From Heliopora coerulea (lineage: Eukaryota > Cnidaria > Anthozoa > Scleralcyonacea > Helioporidae), in NCBI GenBank assembly GCA_030142905.1, contig JASJOG010000255.1, positions 45,001-109,000 on the forward strand: a stretch of DNA of 64,000 nucleotides, written 5' to 3'. Under the pieces are notes generated by a model, which saw nothing but the letters and a program-made list of their open reading frames with translations, had not been told where the DNA came from and did not search any database. Both the position numbers and the translations under genes were made by a program. This document shows positions 33,132-44,087 of this stretch, one piece after another. How positions within the stretch are numbered: position 1 is the first letter of the stretch; every line of letters starts with the position of its first letter.

Positions 33132-33323
33132 CAAGGGTCTTGGTCCTTCCTGCTCGCAAAATTCTGCCACAAGGACGAAGTCTTGCATGAACATGTTCTG
33201 CCATGGGTTCCTCGCACTTTCATCGCTCACTTGCAAATGGTCTGGTAAGTCCGACTGTTTTGGCTCGTATTTCTGTTCATACATCGCGGCCACATAACCT
33301 ACGCACTCGTACGCCCCGTGCAT
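33132..33323 (-). CDS. SMCR8: SMCR8-like first coding exon, copy 2 (orphan)
   Basis: Nearly identical to the exon at 2143-2334: 64 codons from ATG at 33323, NPWQNMFMQDF and VLVAEFCEQEGPRPL, the same TTG/GTTAGT end. The first residues differ (MHGAYECVGY against MSTVYEYVAY). Homology to unit 1 stops about 245 bp further left, so the remaining SMCR8 exons were probably not copied and no following exon is recognised. It could be transcribed from the shared divergent promoter as a truncated product, or be inert. Confidence 0.55.
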
Positions 33324-33586
33324 TTTACCACATTTACGGTACGATTACGAAGTGCATCCTTAGAGCTACCACAAGGGCAATCCAGGACCAATATTATATT
33401 AAACATTAATAGTTCATGGGTAGTTTGTACACAAAGCACCTGACCTGTCTTTGCACGAGGTGTAAACTTACGCTTTGCTCATTAGAATGGCCGGAACTGA
33501 CTTTTTGGGATAAATGTGGACGTGTGGGAATAACTGGGTGTTATTCGACGCGAAGTTCGGCGCAGAATCGGGCAGTTGATATTAAT
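33324..33586. promoter_or_regulatory. Probable bidirectional promoter, copy 2
   Basis: Equivalent of 2335-2597, conserved in length and most bases, between the divergent SMCR8-like ATG (33323) and FLASH-like ATG (33587). Inferred from position and conservation only. Confidence 0.35.
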
Positions 33587-36500
33587 ATGTTTGTTATTGT
33601 AAAGCACAATGGTGAGGCGAGTTGATTTTGATCGTTAAACATCGATCTATGGGTGAGTCATTCAGTTTTATTTTTCGAATCACTGGTTTATTTTAGTGGG
33701 AATGTTTGTACGTAGCGCATTAGTACCGTTACTAGCTCGCCAAGTTAACGGATTGAGGTAATATGCTGTTCTAAAGATATCCGATGACATCACATTAACA
33801 TGAAACAGCTTACCTGTATTGTAAATAGGATCGTGGCTAGAAGGTGTACCTGAGAAGGAGGATTTGGATTAGCATTAGCATCATGGTTAAGATAGGTTAG
33901 GATTAGGGTTAGGTTTGGGGTTAGTTCTAGCCCTAGCCCCAGCCCTCTCCCTTACCCAAAACCCTAACCCTAACTCTAACCTCAACCCAGATCCTAATCC
34001 TAATCCTCCTTCTCAGGTATATATACCGTCTAGCCACGACCCTGAGGATAGCGTGTACTGTAGATGACTAAAATGACATAGATTTCACTGTGAATGCTTT
34101 GAAGAATTTTCTTTTTTTACATTGATATTTCTGTAGATCAAAGCAATCACTCTGTCATGCCTGTAGATCCACTCAAAAGGCTTAACTGTTGCAGTGAACA
34201 GACTAAAAGCTAAGTATAGCAACTGGTCATGCTATGCAGATTTAGTATCATCCATGCATAGTGACAGAATCATTCTATGCAAATATAAAATTGTGTACAA
34301 TATATTTAGATATCAAGAAAAACGTACCCACAACATAATTTTGTCACAATTTCTAGTCATGCTTAGCATTACCACTACCTTGGTCATTAATTGTTGCATT
34401 TTATATAGTAACCATTGCATGGGTGAATATATATGGCTTGATATCAAAAATCATTGATCATTTTAAATTTGCATCACATCACTTGTTGCTATGCTTAGGT
34501 AATGTTAAATTTGTATGACATAACTGGTTGCTATGTTTCTGTTAACACAGTGTTTCTGTTTGCAGTGGCAAATCTAACATCACCACTGTAAACAAAAATA
34601 GTGTGTTAATGTTCCAAGCATTTCACAGCCTTTTCACAAGCTTTTGATTGCTGGTGAGATACTGTGCAATATTGTTCATCATTGTTATCCCTACCATCCC
34701 ATTCTAAAATTCAGGTCTTCTCACCTTGGAATACATGTTGTCCAATGGTTCTCAGTTAATGTCACATATCGTAACAATGCATCAAGTGATGGAACAAAAT
34801 TTGTATGACATGACTGGTTGCTATGTTTCTGTTAACACACAGTTTCTGTTTACAGTGGCAAAGCTAACATCACCACTGTAAACAAGAATAGTGTGTTAAT
34901 GTTCCAAGCATTTCACAGCCTGTTTGTTAGCATAAAGCCAAACATCAATTCATGCCCATTATATAAATTGAATGACATCTAGCTTGGCTATTGATTTTCC
35001 AAGCAGAAGGCGTAATCGTAATAAAAAGATCAGAGCCCAGCTCAGAATTCTAAAGTGTATCACCATAATGAAATAGGCAAGTCAAAAAGTTTTATAATGT
35101 CAGTAAACATGTTATAAAACTTTTTGACTTGCCTATTTCATTATGGCGATACACTTTAGAATTCTGAGCTGGGCTCTGATCTTTTTATTACGATTACATC
35201 TAGCTTTGTCACTGCTTCGTGTCAAAATGTTCCCTTTTAGCAGATGCAACTGAGGCAGAAGGTGAAATTACTGATTTGGACCTGTATGGAGACCTAGTGG
35301 TTAATGTTAGTGAACAACTGTCTTATGACAAGGTACAATGCTCAAGGTTTGATTTACCTAAAAATTCAAGTGGTTAGTTTTTTGTTAGAAACCTTGGCTA
35401 GTCCACAAATCAACAACAGCTACAATAACTTCTCCAGAAGGAGATGGGATGCAAACTCATATGCAAGCAGCTGTTTTGAATTGTAGCTGTTCTACCTAAT
35501 TGTACACTATAAATCATGGGATTTAAAATATTTATTTAAAAATGATTTTATTAATTATATAATTAATTAATTTTACAGTTATTTTAAAATACTTATCAGA
35601 GAAACAAAGACCAATTGAAACTGTAATCCAGCATCAATCCTTTGATTGCAATATCATTTCAATGAATTGGAAAGGTAAAAAATATGGGTTTAAAGGCCCA
35701 TTTACATTTTGTTAGCAGTTTATAAATTATGCCCCACAACTACTGCTTAACTTCCTGTTCCTTAAACAAAATTATCATTAGGAAGCCATTATGTGCAAAT
35801 GTTCTTTTTTTTGTTTTTTGTTTAAATGCTACAGGTGAAAGCACTATGTGAAAAGCATGAGTCAACAGTCGAGGAACTCGAAAAAGAGGTGATGAACACA
35901 ATCCATTGACCAATGAACACAAACTCAACACAAGTGGTGTTGTTTGAAAATAGAAATATGTGGACTCTTCTCCGGCCAGCGAGAAAGACTTCTGTACGAC
36001 ATTGGGAAATCTAGAGTAATTTGCTGTAGGCTTGATGTTAGAGGTGGTCAAACTTTCAGGCTCTCACACGTGGTGGAGCTATGGTTACTTATTGCGACGG
36101 TTGGAAATAATGTTGGCGTGTGTACTGCCCGTATGTGCAGTTGTCAGTCCTAAGTTAAATAGAAAGTATAGTATTCAACTACGTGATGTCGGTAAATTAC
36201 AAGTGAGCATACTTCTCAAACTGAATTCTAAAGAGCGTCTTCACAGACTTCGACCGGAATCAGACCCGTAATCTTTTGATTGCTGGTGAGATACCGTGCA
36301 ATATTGTTCATCATTGTTATCCCTACCATCCTGTTCAAATATTCAGGACTTCTCACCTTGGAATACATGTTGTCCCGTGGCTCTCGGTTAATGTCACGTA
36401 TCTTAACAGTGCATCAAGTGACGGAACAAAATGTACATCTGATCGGATCTTTTTTTTAATCTTTAGAATAAACGCCTTAAAGAACAAAACGATATCTTGA

Positions 36501-36631
36501 AGAAAAACATTTCGTCGTTGTACATGACTGCACAGAACGAGATTATGCGAAAAGATGCGGAAATTAAGAGATTACAAGACCTTGAAGTCAGGAGCAGAAA
36601 GTACGGACAACGGAGGAAAAATACTAAATAA
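33587..36631 (+). CDS. CASP8AP2-like: Short FLASH/CASP8AP2-like protein, copy 2 (4 exons)
   Basis: Exons 33587-33611, 35244-35332, 35835-35888 and 36467-36631 match copy 1 in length and phase except that the last is 18 bp shorter, because AAA-TAA replaces the end of the basic tail (110 residues in total). LDLY is kept in DLDLYGDL and the coiled coil is kept as LKKNISSLYMTAQNEIMRKD. Exon 2 starts after a TAGCAG tandem acceptor as in copy 1. All reading frames and splice sites are intact, so this copy may be functional. Intron 1 holds a duplicated hairpin block and a 210-bp hairpin insertion. A candidate AATAAA lies at 37067. Confidence 0.58.
33830..34041. repeat. Telomere-like foldback, copy 2
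   Basis: Same structure as 2841-3051: inverted ends with AGGAGGATT/AATCCTCCT and a core of TTAGGG-like and CCCTAA-like variants. Core length differs by only a few bases. Confidence 0.6.
34542..34903. repeat. Local duplication in FLASH-like intron 1, copy 2
   Basis: Two copies of the CACTGTTTCTGTT hairpin bracket a segment (about 34640-34800) that matches intron 3 of the same gene (4990-5150 and 36276-36435). This transfer of intron 3 sequence into intron 1 is not present in unit 1. Confidence 0.6.
34986..35195. mobile_element. Hairpin MITE-like insertion with 11-bp target duplication
   Basis: Flanked by ACATCTAGCTT at 34975-34985 and 35196-35206; unit 1 has a single copy at 3697-3707. Near-perfect inverted arms of about 86 bp (35012-35097 and 35112-35197, one clear mismatch) surround a 14-bp loop. 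No coding content. The right arm runs 2 bp into the target duplication. Confidence 0.7.
35550..35562. other. Empty site for the unit 1 SINE-like foldback
   Basis: ATTAATTATATAA occurs once here and twice around 4064-4262 in unit 1, showing the pre-insertion state. Confidence 0.75.
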
Positions 36632-39029
36632 AACGAAGCCACAACATAAAATATGGCTGACCACTAATATCTCAACGAAAGATCGTTGGAGAAGCCTGAA
36701 CTGAATCGAGGCAAAGCTTAACGTGATTTTATCGGGTTTCATAGATACCGTAGACGTGGCGATCTGATCGACGCCGCACAATTTAATAGCTTTTGTCTCT
36801 TTTAATTGGTTTACAAAGATTCACCAGACAATTATTCGGTGGTCACATTTGTACTGAAATACAATTATAGTTGGCTAATAAGGTTCTTTTGTGAAAGTTC
36901 AACCAGCATCGCTAGGTCACAGTTACGCGAACTGTTTGTAACCTTCTCATGGCACACTGAGAAGGTCTGTGGTGGAGGCAGTCCATGGCGTAACGTGCAG
37001 GCCATCGGGAAATATGACATAAATGTTTCTGTGGTGATTACGTTTGTTAAATCATTACTTTCGAGCAATAAAGTTTTCTTAAACAACCTCTCGTCATTAA
37101 ATGATTTGATCACTGACAACTGACAAGCGAGACCAAATCTAGACTCAATGTGGCTTTCATGACTATAAAGGGCAACACGAATGCTATGTCGAATTCTCCA
37201 AAGTTGCTCTCTATCAACAACCAACAGCAACGGCATATTACTTTTTTCTTCAATTTGAAGCTGAAAATCTGAGTAATCAATCAGCTTTTTTTCTTCAATT
37301 TACGAAAGACCGACAACATGGACTAAATTTGTATTTCAACTAGCTAGTTATCCCCTTCACTGTTCACTGGAGTGAGTTAAAATTTTCGGACAAATTCTAT
37401 TTCGCAATCATCCTCACAAATACCTGAAAAGAAATTTTTTTAATGATAATCTGACGCTGCCGAAGTCAAAGTAAAAACGTTGGCAATTCTACAGACCTAA
37501 ATCACGTCATCTACTGGATGTTTTCTTACCAGAAAGTTCAATCCAGGTCATGTTTAAACGAAGGATAAAGGTAAGAGCTCTGCTCAAAATGGTTAAATGC
37601 AAATCCATGAAGACGACCTCATTTATATTTAAATAAATGTACCAACGTTTTGTTGCAACGTGCAAGACCTTCAGAGTATAACATTACAAAGTTATCAATG
37701 TCGAAATATAAGTCTACTTACATGCGAAAACGAATAATTAAAGCCCAACCAATAAGACCACATTGTTTATAATTAGATATTTAGCTTAATTTGACTTATG
37801 TAAGTATTTCACTAAAGATGTTGCGAGAATAGAGACGAAACTTTGGATGGAATAAAATGTTATATTTCCTTTACCCGTGTTTCATGGCTTTTCTCCGAGT
37901 AATACGTTGGGCTTTCATTTTTGTATTACGCATACGTTTTCCGATTTGGTGAATCAATAGGAGACGTGCTCTTTGTGAGCAATTCTTGAGTGCCTCTACG
38001 TAGGATTTGCGTAATTATCACATCGGAAGGGATAAGGATGCCAATTTCTGATGATCGTCTTCAAGGTCTACAAAATCAAACATTCCCACAAACAGGAAAT
38101 TAGTGAAGCCATGTTTAACTTTTAAACCATAAGTCATCAAGGTAAGAACACTCTCTTCTAGTTGCAGACGAGTAACCAGACGAATTCACAGATGTTTTAT
38201 GTATTGATCTCGAGTGTTCTACGCTCATTTCGACGAATTCTGTTCACATAAAAGTGAAGGAAGCCCATTGTTTGTTTCCCATTTAGTTATCTTGGGTGGC
38301 AATGCAACGTTTCAGTATGCAACTAGTTGTTTTGGGAAGAAAACACAAAAAGTTTGGGCTAAAAGTTGAAGAAATAAGGATTTCTAGGCTTCAGTTAGAG
38401 AAGTAATGAGGTAATGCTTTTTACAGATTCTGTCGTCTTGGTTGAGAACAGTTTGAGTTGTTTTAAGCAATTTGCTTTAAATGTAATCTCAATCAAAGGA
38501 ACTTGAACGTCTTTTGTGAGACTGCGAAGCGAGTCTTCAATGTTTCCAACGTGTTGTGAGCTACACAGGAATAACACAAGAATATCAGACAAGAAAGCAA
38601 ATTTTCGGACTAAAATTCCAGTTCAATGAAGCATTAAGGTAATACAACATAAACGTATGCTCAATTTGAGGTTTCGAAAACCATGTCTTTGGACGCTGGG
38701 GCTACAATTGGTCGTTTGGCTTATCATCAGCTGCGAGAATCAAACGGAAAACCTTCTCCCAACTCAAAGTCTTTTGAAAAGTCTATGCGATGATTACCGT
38801 TGTCGTAAATATTGCTTTCTTAGCCTTGTTTAGTTAGCAAACAAAGTCTCATCCCGTATCAGATCTCACGCAAAGGTAAAACCCCGACCTTATTCGATAC
38901 CATAAATGACAAAGTGGTGTTATAAATCCATTAACAATTGTTTCACAAGTAATATCCAGAACAAGCCATACTGATAGAATTTTGAAACATTAGTGGACTA
39001 TGTTCTCCACCATTGCCTGTCACAGCAGC

Positions 39030-39565
39030 CTCGTAGCCAGGAAATTTAAAATGGAGGGGCAGAAGAAATTTCAGACAAATGTACCGACAAGACATTCTTA
39101 ATGTACCGACAGATGTAATTTAGCTAGAATCAACAAAGGCGCGCATTTCCGTGACCGTAACAGTAAAACTGTCAACAAAATCCATCAAAAGAATGAACAA
39201 TTTTTACGTAGCCATTCTGGGTGACATTAAGTTCGTAAACGATTAATTAAACGGTAATGTGCACCACATCACGTGAGCTATGACACGTACTAACATATGT
39301 CCTTTTAGTTCAGCAGTCACAGTCACCATTTCCTGAGGACAGACTGGATCTGTCGGGACCCACGAACCACATAATTTTTGTAGGTAGTAACAAGATTCCT
39401 CACATTGTGAGGTATTCATACGCTTAAATTTAAAAATTGGAACTTATTGACTTTTCATCCTGGTATTACAAATGCAAATTAAATTTGCAATGGACGTACC
39501 GCCAGACCCGGACTGGCTAAAAAGTAGGGGGGCAATTGCTCCCCCTGCCCCTCCCCTGGCTACGT
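39030..39565. repeat. Old element with CGTAGCCAGG / CCTGGCTACG ends, copy 2
   Basis: Clearest copy of the three: CGTAGCCAGGAAATTT at the left and CCCCTCCCCTGGCTACG at the right. No ORF of interest. Confidence 0.45.
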
Positions 39566-40293
39566 TACTGTCGCTCCTACTGCTTACTGATACTAAACAA
39601 ATCAAAGAGTACTTCAATTCTAAATTTCCACTGCAGCCGACAACACGAGCCACATGAATGTATTATTGAGCTACGAGGCCACAATAAAGTGCCAGGAGTG
39701 ACAAGATAACTCGGATTAAGAATGTCAGAACTATCTTATGAAATAACACTGTGGAATAACATACCGTGGGAGAACTTTACAGAGTTTAATTTAGGCGGGT
39801 AGCAGCGGTAGCAGCTTACATTTATTTTTTTATTCAAGTTCCATTTGTTGTAACTTGTTGTTGCATGACAACGGTGTGCATGAAAAGGTTAACACTTTCG
39901 TGAATAACATTTTCCCTTTACTATTTGGCCTCTTTTCTTTTTTATATTGTTCTTTCATTTGTCCTATTGCTATATGTTGTTAGATTACGACATGCGCGTG
40001 CATGTAGAGGTTCAAGACTATGTCTATATGTCATCCTTGCATGATCAGAGACGAAACAATCTTCGTATATATTTTGTTTCTGGTTTGTTTAATTGTTGAT
40101 ATTGTTGGGAAAAAAACCTCTTTAAAAACATCTCTTAAAACATTCCACTTCAATGATTCCATAAATTATATCCACCCCAAAGTTAATATTACAAAAGTGA
40201 ATTACATTACTGATCTTTCAATATTCCATCATATACTTATTTATTTTTTTCCCAATTAAAATTCCTTGCCACTAACTTTAATCGTGTTCTAAC

Positions 40294-40543
40294 ATGGATG
40301 AGCTAAGCGGACAAACATCACGTATTAACGCCGAAGATAAAAGCATTGAGACTGTTGAAAGAACTAACAATGAACTTGAAGATCGACTTGATAAATTAAG
40401 ACTGACAATTAATGAGGAGAGAGAGAATGCTGCAGATGTGGACCTGAAAGAGACGACCAGAAAAACAGGTATGACGACTGACGATAAGCAATGTACCGAG
40501 AAAAGGAAAAAGCTTAATGAGCCAATTGTAAGAAAGGAGACAG
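40294..40543 (+). CDS. NLR copy 2, exon 1 (coiled-coil leader)
   Basis: Encodes [20 protein letters not shown] and the heptad-like ELEDRLDKLRLTINEEREN, then a basic stretch (EKRKKLNEP). It differs from copy 3 at only two bases, both synonymous, although flanking introns differ much more. Confidence 0.75.
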
Positions 40544-41473
40544 GTAGATATCATGTTATAACGATACTATGCTTTTTTTGATAATCATAGACGACACGAA
40601 GCAAACCAGGCGGAGACGGAGCGGCTATTCTGGGATAAAAAATACTATTTAGAATTATGAACTTTTTTCTTCGATTTTCTACAATAAAATTTACCGAAAC
40701 TTTAAAATAACCGATAAACATGGCCAAGTAAATGTATTCGTATTTTAAGAAAGATTAAATATTCGCATCCGATCTGTATGCGATTTACAAGGCGGGCCGT
40801 AGTAAATTGCATACCTACTGGCCGTTCATATTATATCTATTACTTATTATTTAGTAATCTCATGTGTATCAGAAAAACAGTCAAGAAGAAATTGAATAAA
40901 ATTATTACCGGACATGTACATATACCAAACAATAAATTCATCAAAATAAATTAACAACAGCAGAATCCGTTGAAAAACTTTCTATAGCATAATATTATCT
41001 TGAGTCCTCTCTACAAAAACAACCACGAATCTTAAAATAAATCTTTCTTTTCCTTTTATCATCAATTTTATTGCAATTTCGTATCAAAAATAACCCAGAA
41101 TTTGCTTGTTAGGTATGCAAAGTTCAAAATTTTTTTAAGGATCAAGCCTCCAGGCACTCTTAGTTTAGTTCGCGGTTTCGCCGCCACGACCACATACTAC
41201 AACTTCTGCTTTTGACAATGGCCGCTCCAATTCTCAAGAGCTTCCGGTAGACCCAGGACGTATTTATCCTGGACGTCGGGACACCACGATTAAAATACTC
41301 CAATATCGAAGACAATAAGTATTTTTCTGTTTAAATTGCCGTGCCAAGCTGGACACATTAAAGTTACCGAACCGACAACCACATTAAAGTTACCGTATTA
41401 AAAATCGTATACCAGTAAATATGCATAATAATGCAGAAAAATAGTTCCCTAATATCCTAAAATTACTTAGAAA

Positions 41474-41478
<5 letters not shown>

Positions 41479-41529
<51 letters not shown>
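41479..41529. repeat. (CT)n microsatellite in intron 1, copy 2
   Basis: Uninterrupted CT tract at the same intronic position as the larger CT/ATCT tract of copy 3 and the TA tracts of copy 1. Confidence 0.95.
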
Positions 41530-41533
<4 letters not shown>

Positions 41534-41645
41534 TTCCCTCCATCTGTGTGTCTCTCCGTCCATCTGTAGTAACTCATTTCATTTTCAAAACTTATAATAT
41601 CTATTCTAAGACCATTTAAAACATCTTAATCCACTTTCTTTCTAG

Positions 41646-42350
41646 ATAAAACCACCGCTAAATCTCTTGGAGACCTTGAGACAGAACAAAAAGATTTCAA
41701 GTGTCCTACAGCTCCGCAGGTTGACATGATAGATTTCAAAGATATGAAGCCCAGTAACGTTGATTGGTTTGATATCAGCCATGAACCAGTTGATGTTCTT
41801 CTACTAACAACCGATGATGTCGAGTTTCGTGCTGCATACAAAATATTACGTAACCCCAGAGCAGCAGATGAAGGAACAAATCTGGGACCACTTTATTTTG
41901 GAGAAATTGGAAAAAATAAAGTTATCCTTCTGAAATCATTCGAGGGCGCACTTGGTGTTGCTGGAACGCAGGCAACGTGCTCTGAAGCTATTCAAAAGCT
42001 CAAACCAAAAGTTATTGTCGGTCTTGGAGTGTGCTTTGGAATGAAAAACGAAAAGCATGATCTGGGTGACGTTCTGGTATCATCCCAGATTGGCTTTTAT
42101 GGACCTTCTCGTGTAAACCCAGATGGCTCCATAAATACCCTTGGTCCAACCATTGAGTGCAATCCAAGGCTTTCACGATTGTTTGATGGTGGGAAAGTTG
42201 GCTGGGTTGGTCCAGTGGAAGAAATACTAGTTCCAAAAGTTCACGTCGGTCAAGTTCTAACCGGTCCACAAGATATATCTAACAAACGAAGTAAGGAAGA
42301 GTTGAGAAATCGGTTTCCGGAAGCGTTTGGTGGAGAAAGGGATGGTGAAG
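41646..42350 (+). CDS. NLR copy 2, exon 2 (PNP domain)
   Basis: Open throughout, 705 bp as in the other copies. The acceptor is CTTTCTAG and the donor GTGAGT. Motifs [30 protein letters not shown] and [17 protein letters not shown] are intact. Confidence 0.8.
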
Positions 42351-43298
42351 GTGAGTTACAGAATCACAGAGCAGTTTCAGCAATATCTATATCGAATTTT
42401 TTCTGGGAGTTCATGTGCATTTTTTAAAATGATTTTGAGGTTCTCGAGTATAGGAGAAGTATAAATTCGTTTCCCTAATCTCCATCTCAGGATGCTGTTA
42501 AACGAGGTCGACCAGTGTATGGCCATTAGAAGGAGAGTGATGTGATAGTTCCAGTCTCTGTGGTGATCATGCATCAACAAAGATAACTGTGTCTTCATCG
42601 TTGAATTATATCGTTCAGCTATCCGTGTATTGTCGTGTCGCGTCTTTAACTCTTTCCTGTCTAAGAGGTCTCAACGTGAAAACTAAAATTGCCTCTCATT
42701 AGCCAGTGTAAAATACCAAAGTCGGGTATGGACCTAAAAGGGTCAAAAGTGATAAAGAGACGCTTACTTTTCTCTTCAAATTATTTCAGCTTAGAAAACA
42801 TCAATTTTCAAACTCCTTGGCAAATTAGCATAATAAAGGATTCGTTTTAGAACTCATTTAAAAAACTCTCAGTACGTGCTCAATCAAATCTAAAAGACTC
42901 GACTATCGCCTCGTGTCTTAAACCAGATAAACCACTCCTGCTCATTTTCTAAATATTACATTAATGATTAACAGTTGGCAATAGTCTCTTTTACTGCGTT
43001 TTGTTTTATTATTGATGTTATTATTCTTGCATTTTTGACGTTTTAAACCCCGCTTACACTGTTTGGCAAAAATTTTAGCGCAGGTGCCGATATTTTTGGG
43101 CAAGGTAAGGGTAATTTTCACAATGTAAATGGTGCAGACTTTTTAAAATTTCGTATCTGTGTCTGGAAATTTAACCGTGCTGAGCACTTCTGTTTATGTA
43201 AGTGTCGGCCGGGCTAATTTGCCATGCAGAAAATTTTACAGTGTAAACAAGGTTTTAAAGTTGCTTTTTTCGTCCATTTTATTTATTTTATCAAACAG

Positions 43299-43469
43299 GA
43301 TTATATACAGTTTGCCAGAATTCTGGAAAACCATAGATACTTTGTAAGTCCATTACAAACTGGGCAGACAGCGGGAAATATGAAAGATGGCACACTTTTG
43401 GTGCTGCAGTGTCAGCGTCGTATGTGGAACACGTTTTGGAGAAATTCCATATTCCTGGAGAAATTCAGG
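43299..43469 (+). pseudogene. NLR copy 2, exon 3 with in-frame TAG
   Basis: [12 protein letters not shown] then TAG (43334-43336), followed in the same frame by [15 protein letters not shown] single G-to-A change converts the Trp codon of the other copies. Splice sites remain good. Confidence 0.85.
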
Positions 43470-44087
43470 GTATGCTATTCACATGTATTTTGGGAGTTCT
43501 AAAAAATTTAGCGATGTTACAACCAAAAAAGCTTCAACATTGGTTAGTTACCACGTAACAAAGGGACCAAGACCTCCTTAACTATGCAGAACTTCTGATC
43601 TTTCTCGGAATAATATGTTCGTGGCCAATTACTATCACTTCGGTCAAACTGAATGTTTATACGAGAGAAATAAGCCGACAGTTTTGTTAAGACGTGGCTT
43701 ACATAAGCCACGAAACGCCCGTATAAACAGGACAGGAATAATGTTCACGTATTACATAAGCCGCATATCTTAGAAAACGCGGCTTAATTCTGATGTACCT
43801 AAAACAACTCGTGGCTTATGTAATCTTCCGTTATTTCCCTAGAATTAATGATTCGGTTCTCTTTGACATTTCATACCGCCTACTAAGTTAAAATTATAAC
43901 GTCAAAACAGCACAGGTATTCTTCAATTATTTCAATTATGAGAAAACATCTTCAACAAATCGCCACTATTGGGATATGTTCAGAAATTTAAAAATTTACA
44001 GGGAAATATACCCCCGGACGAACCTTCGCTTCCCGATACATGCTTGAATCACCATATGTCATTAATTTGCAATTTCGCCTTTATTAG

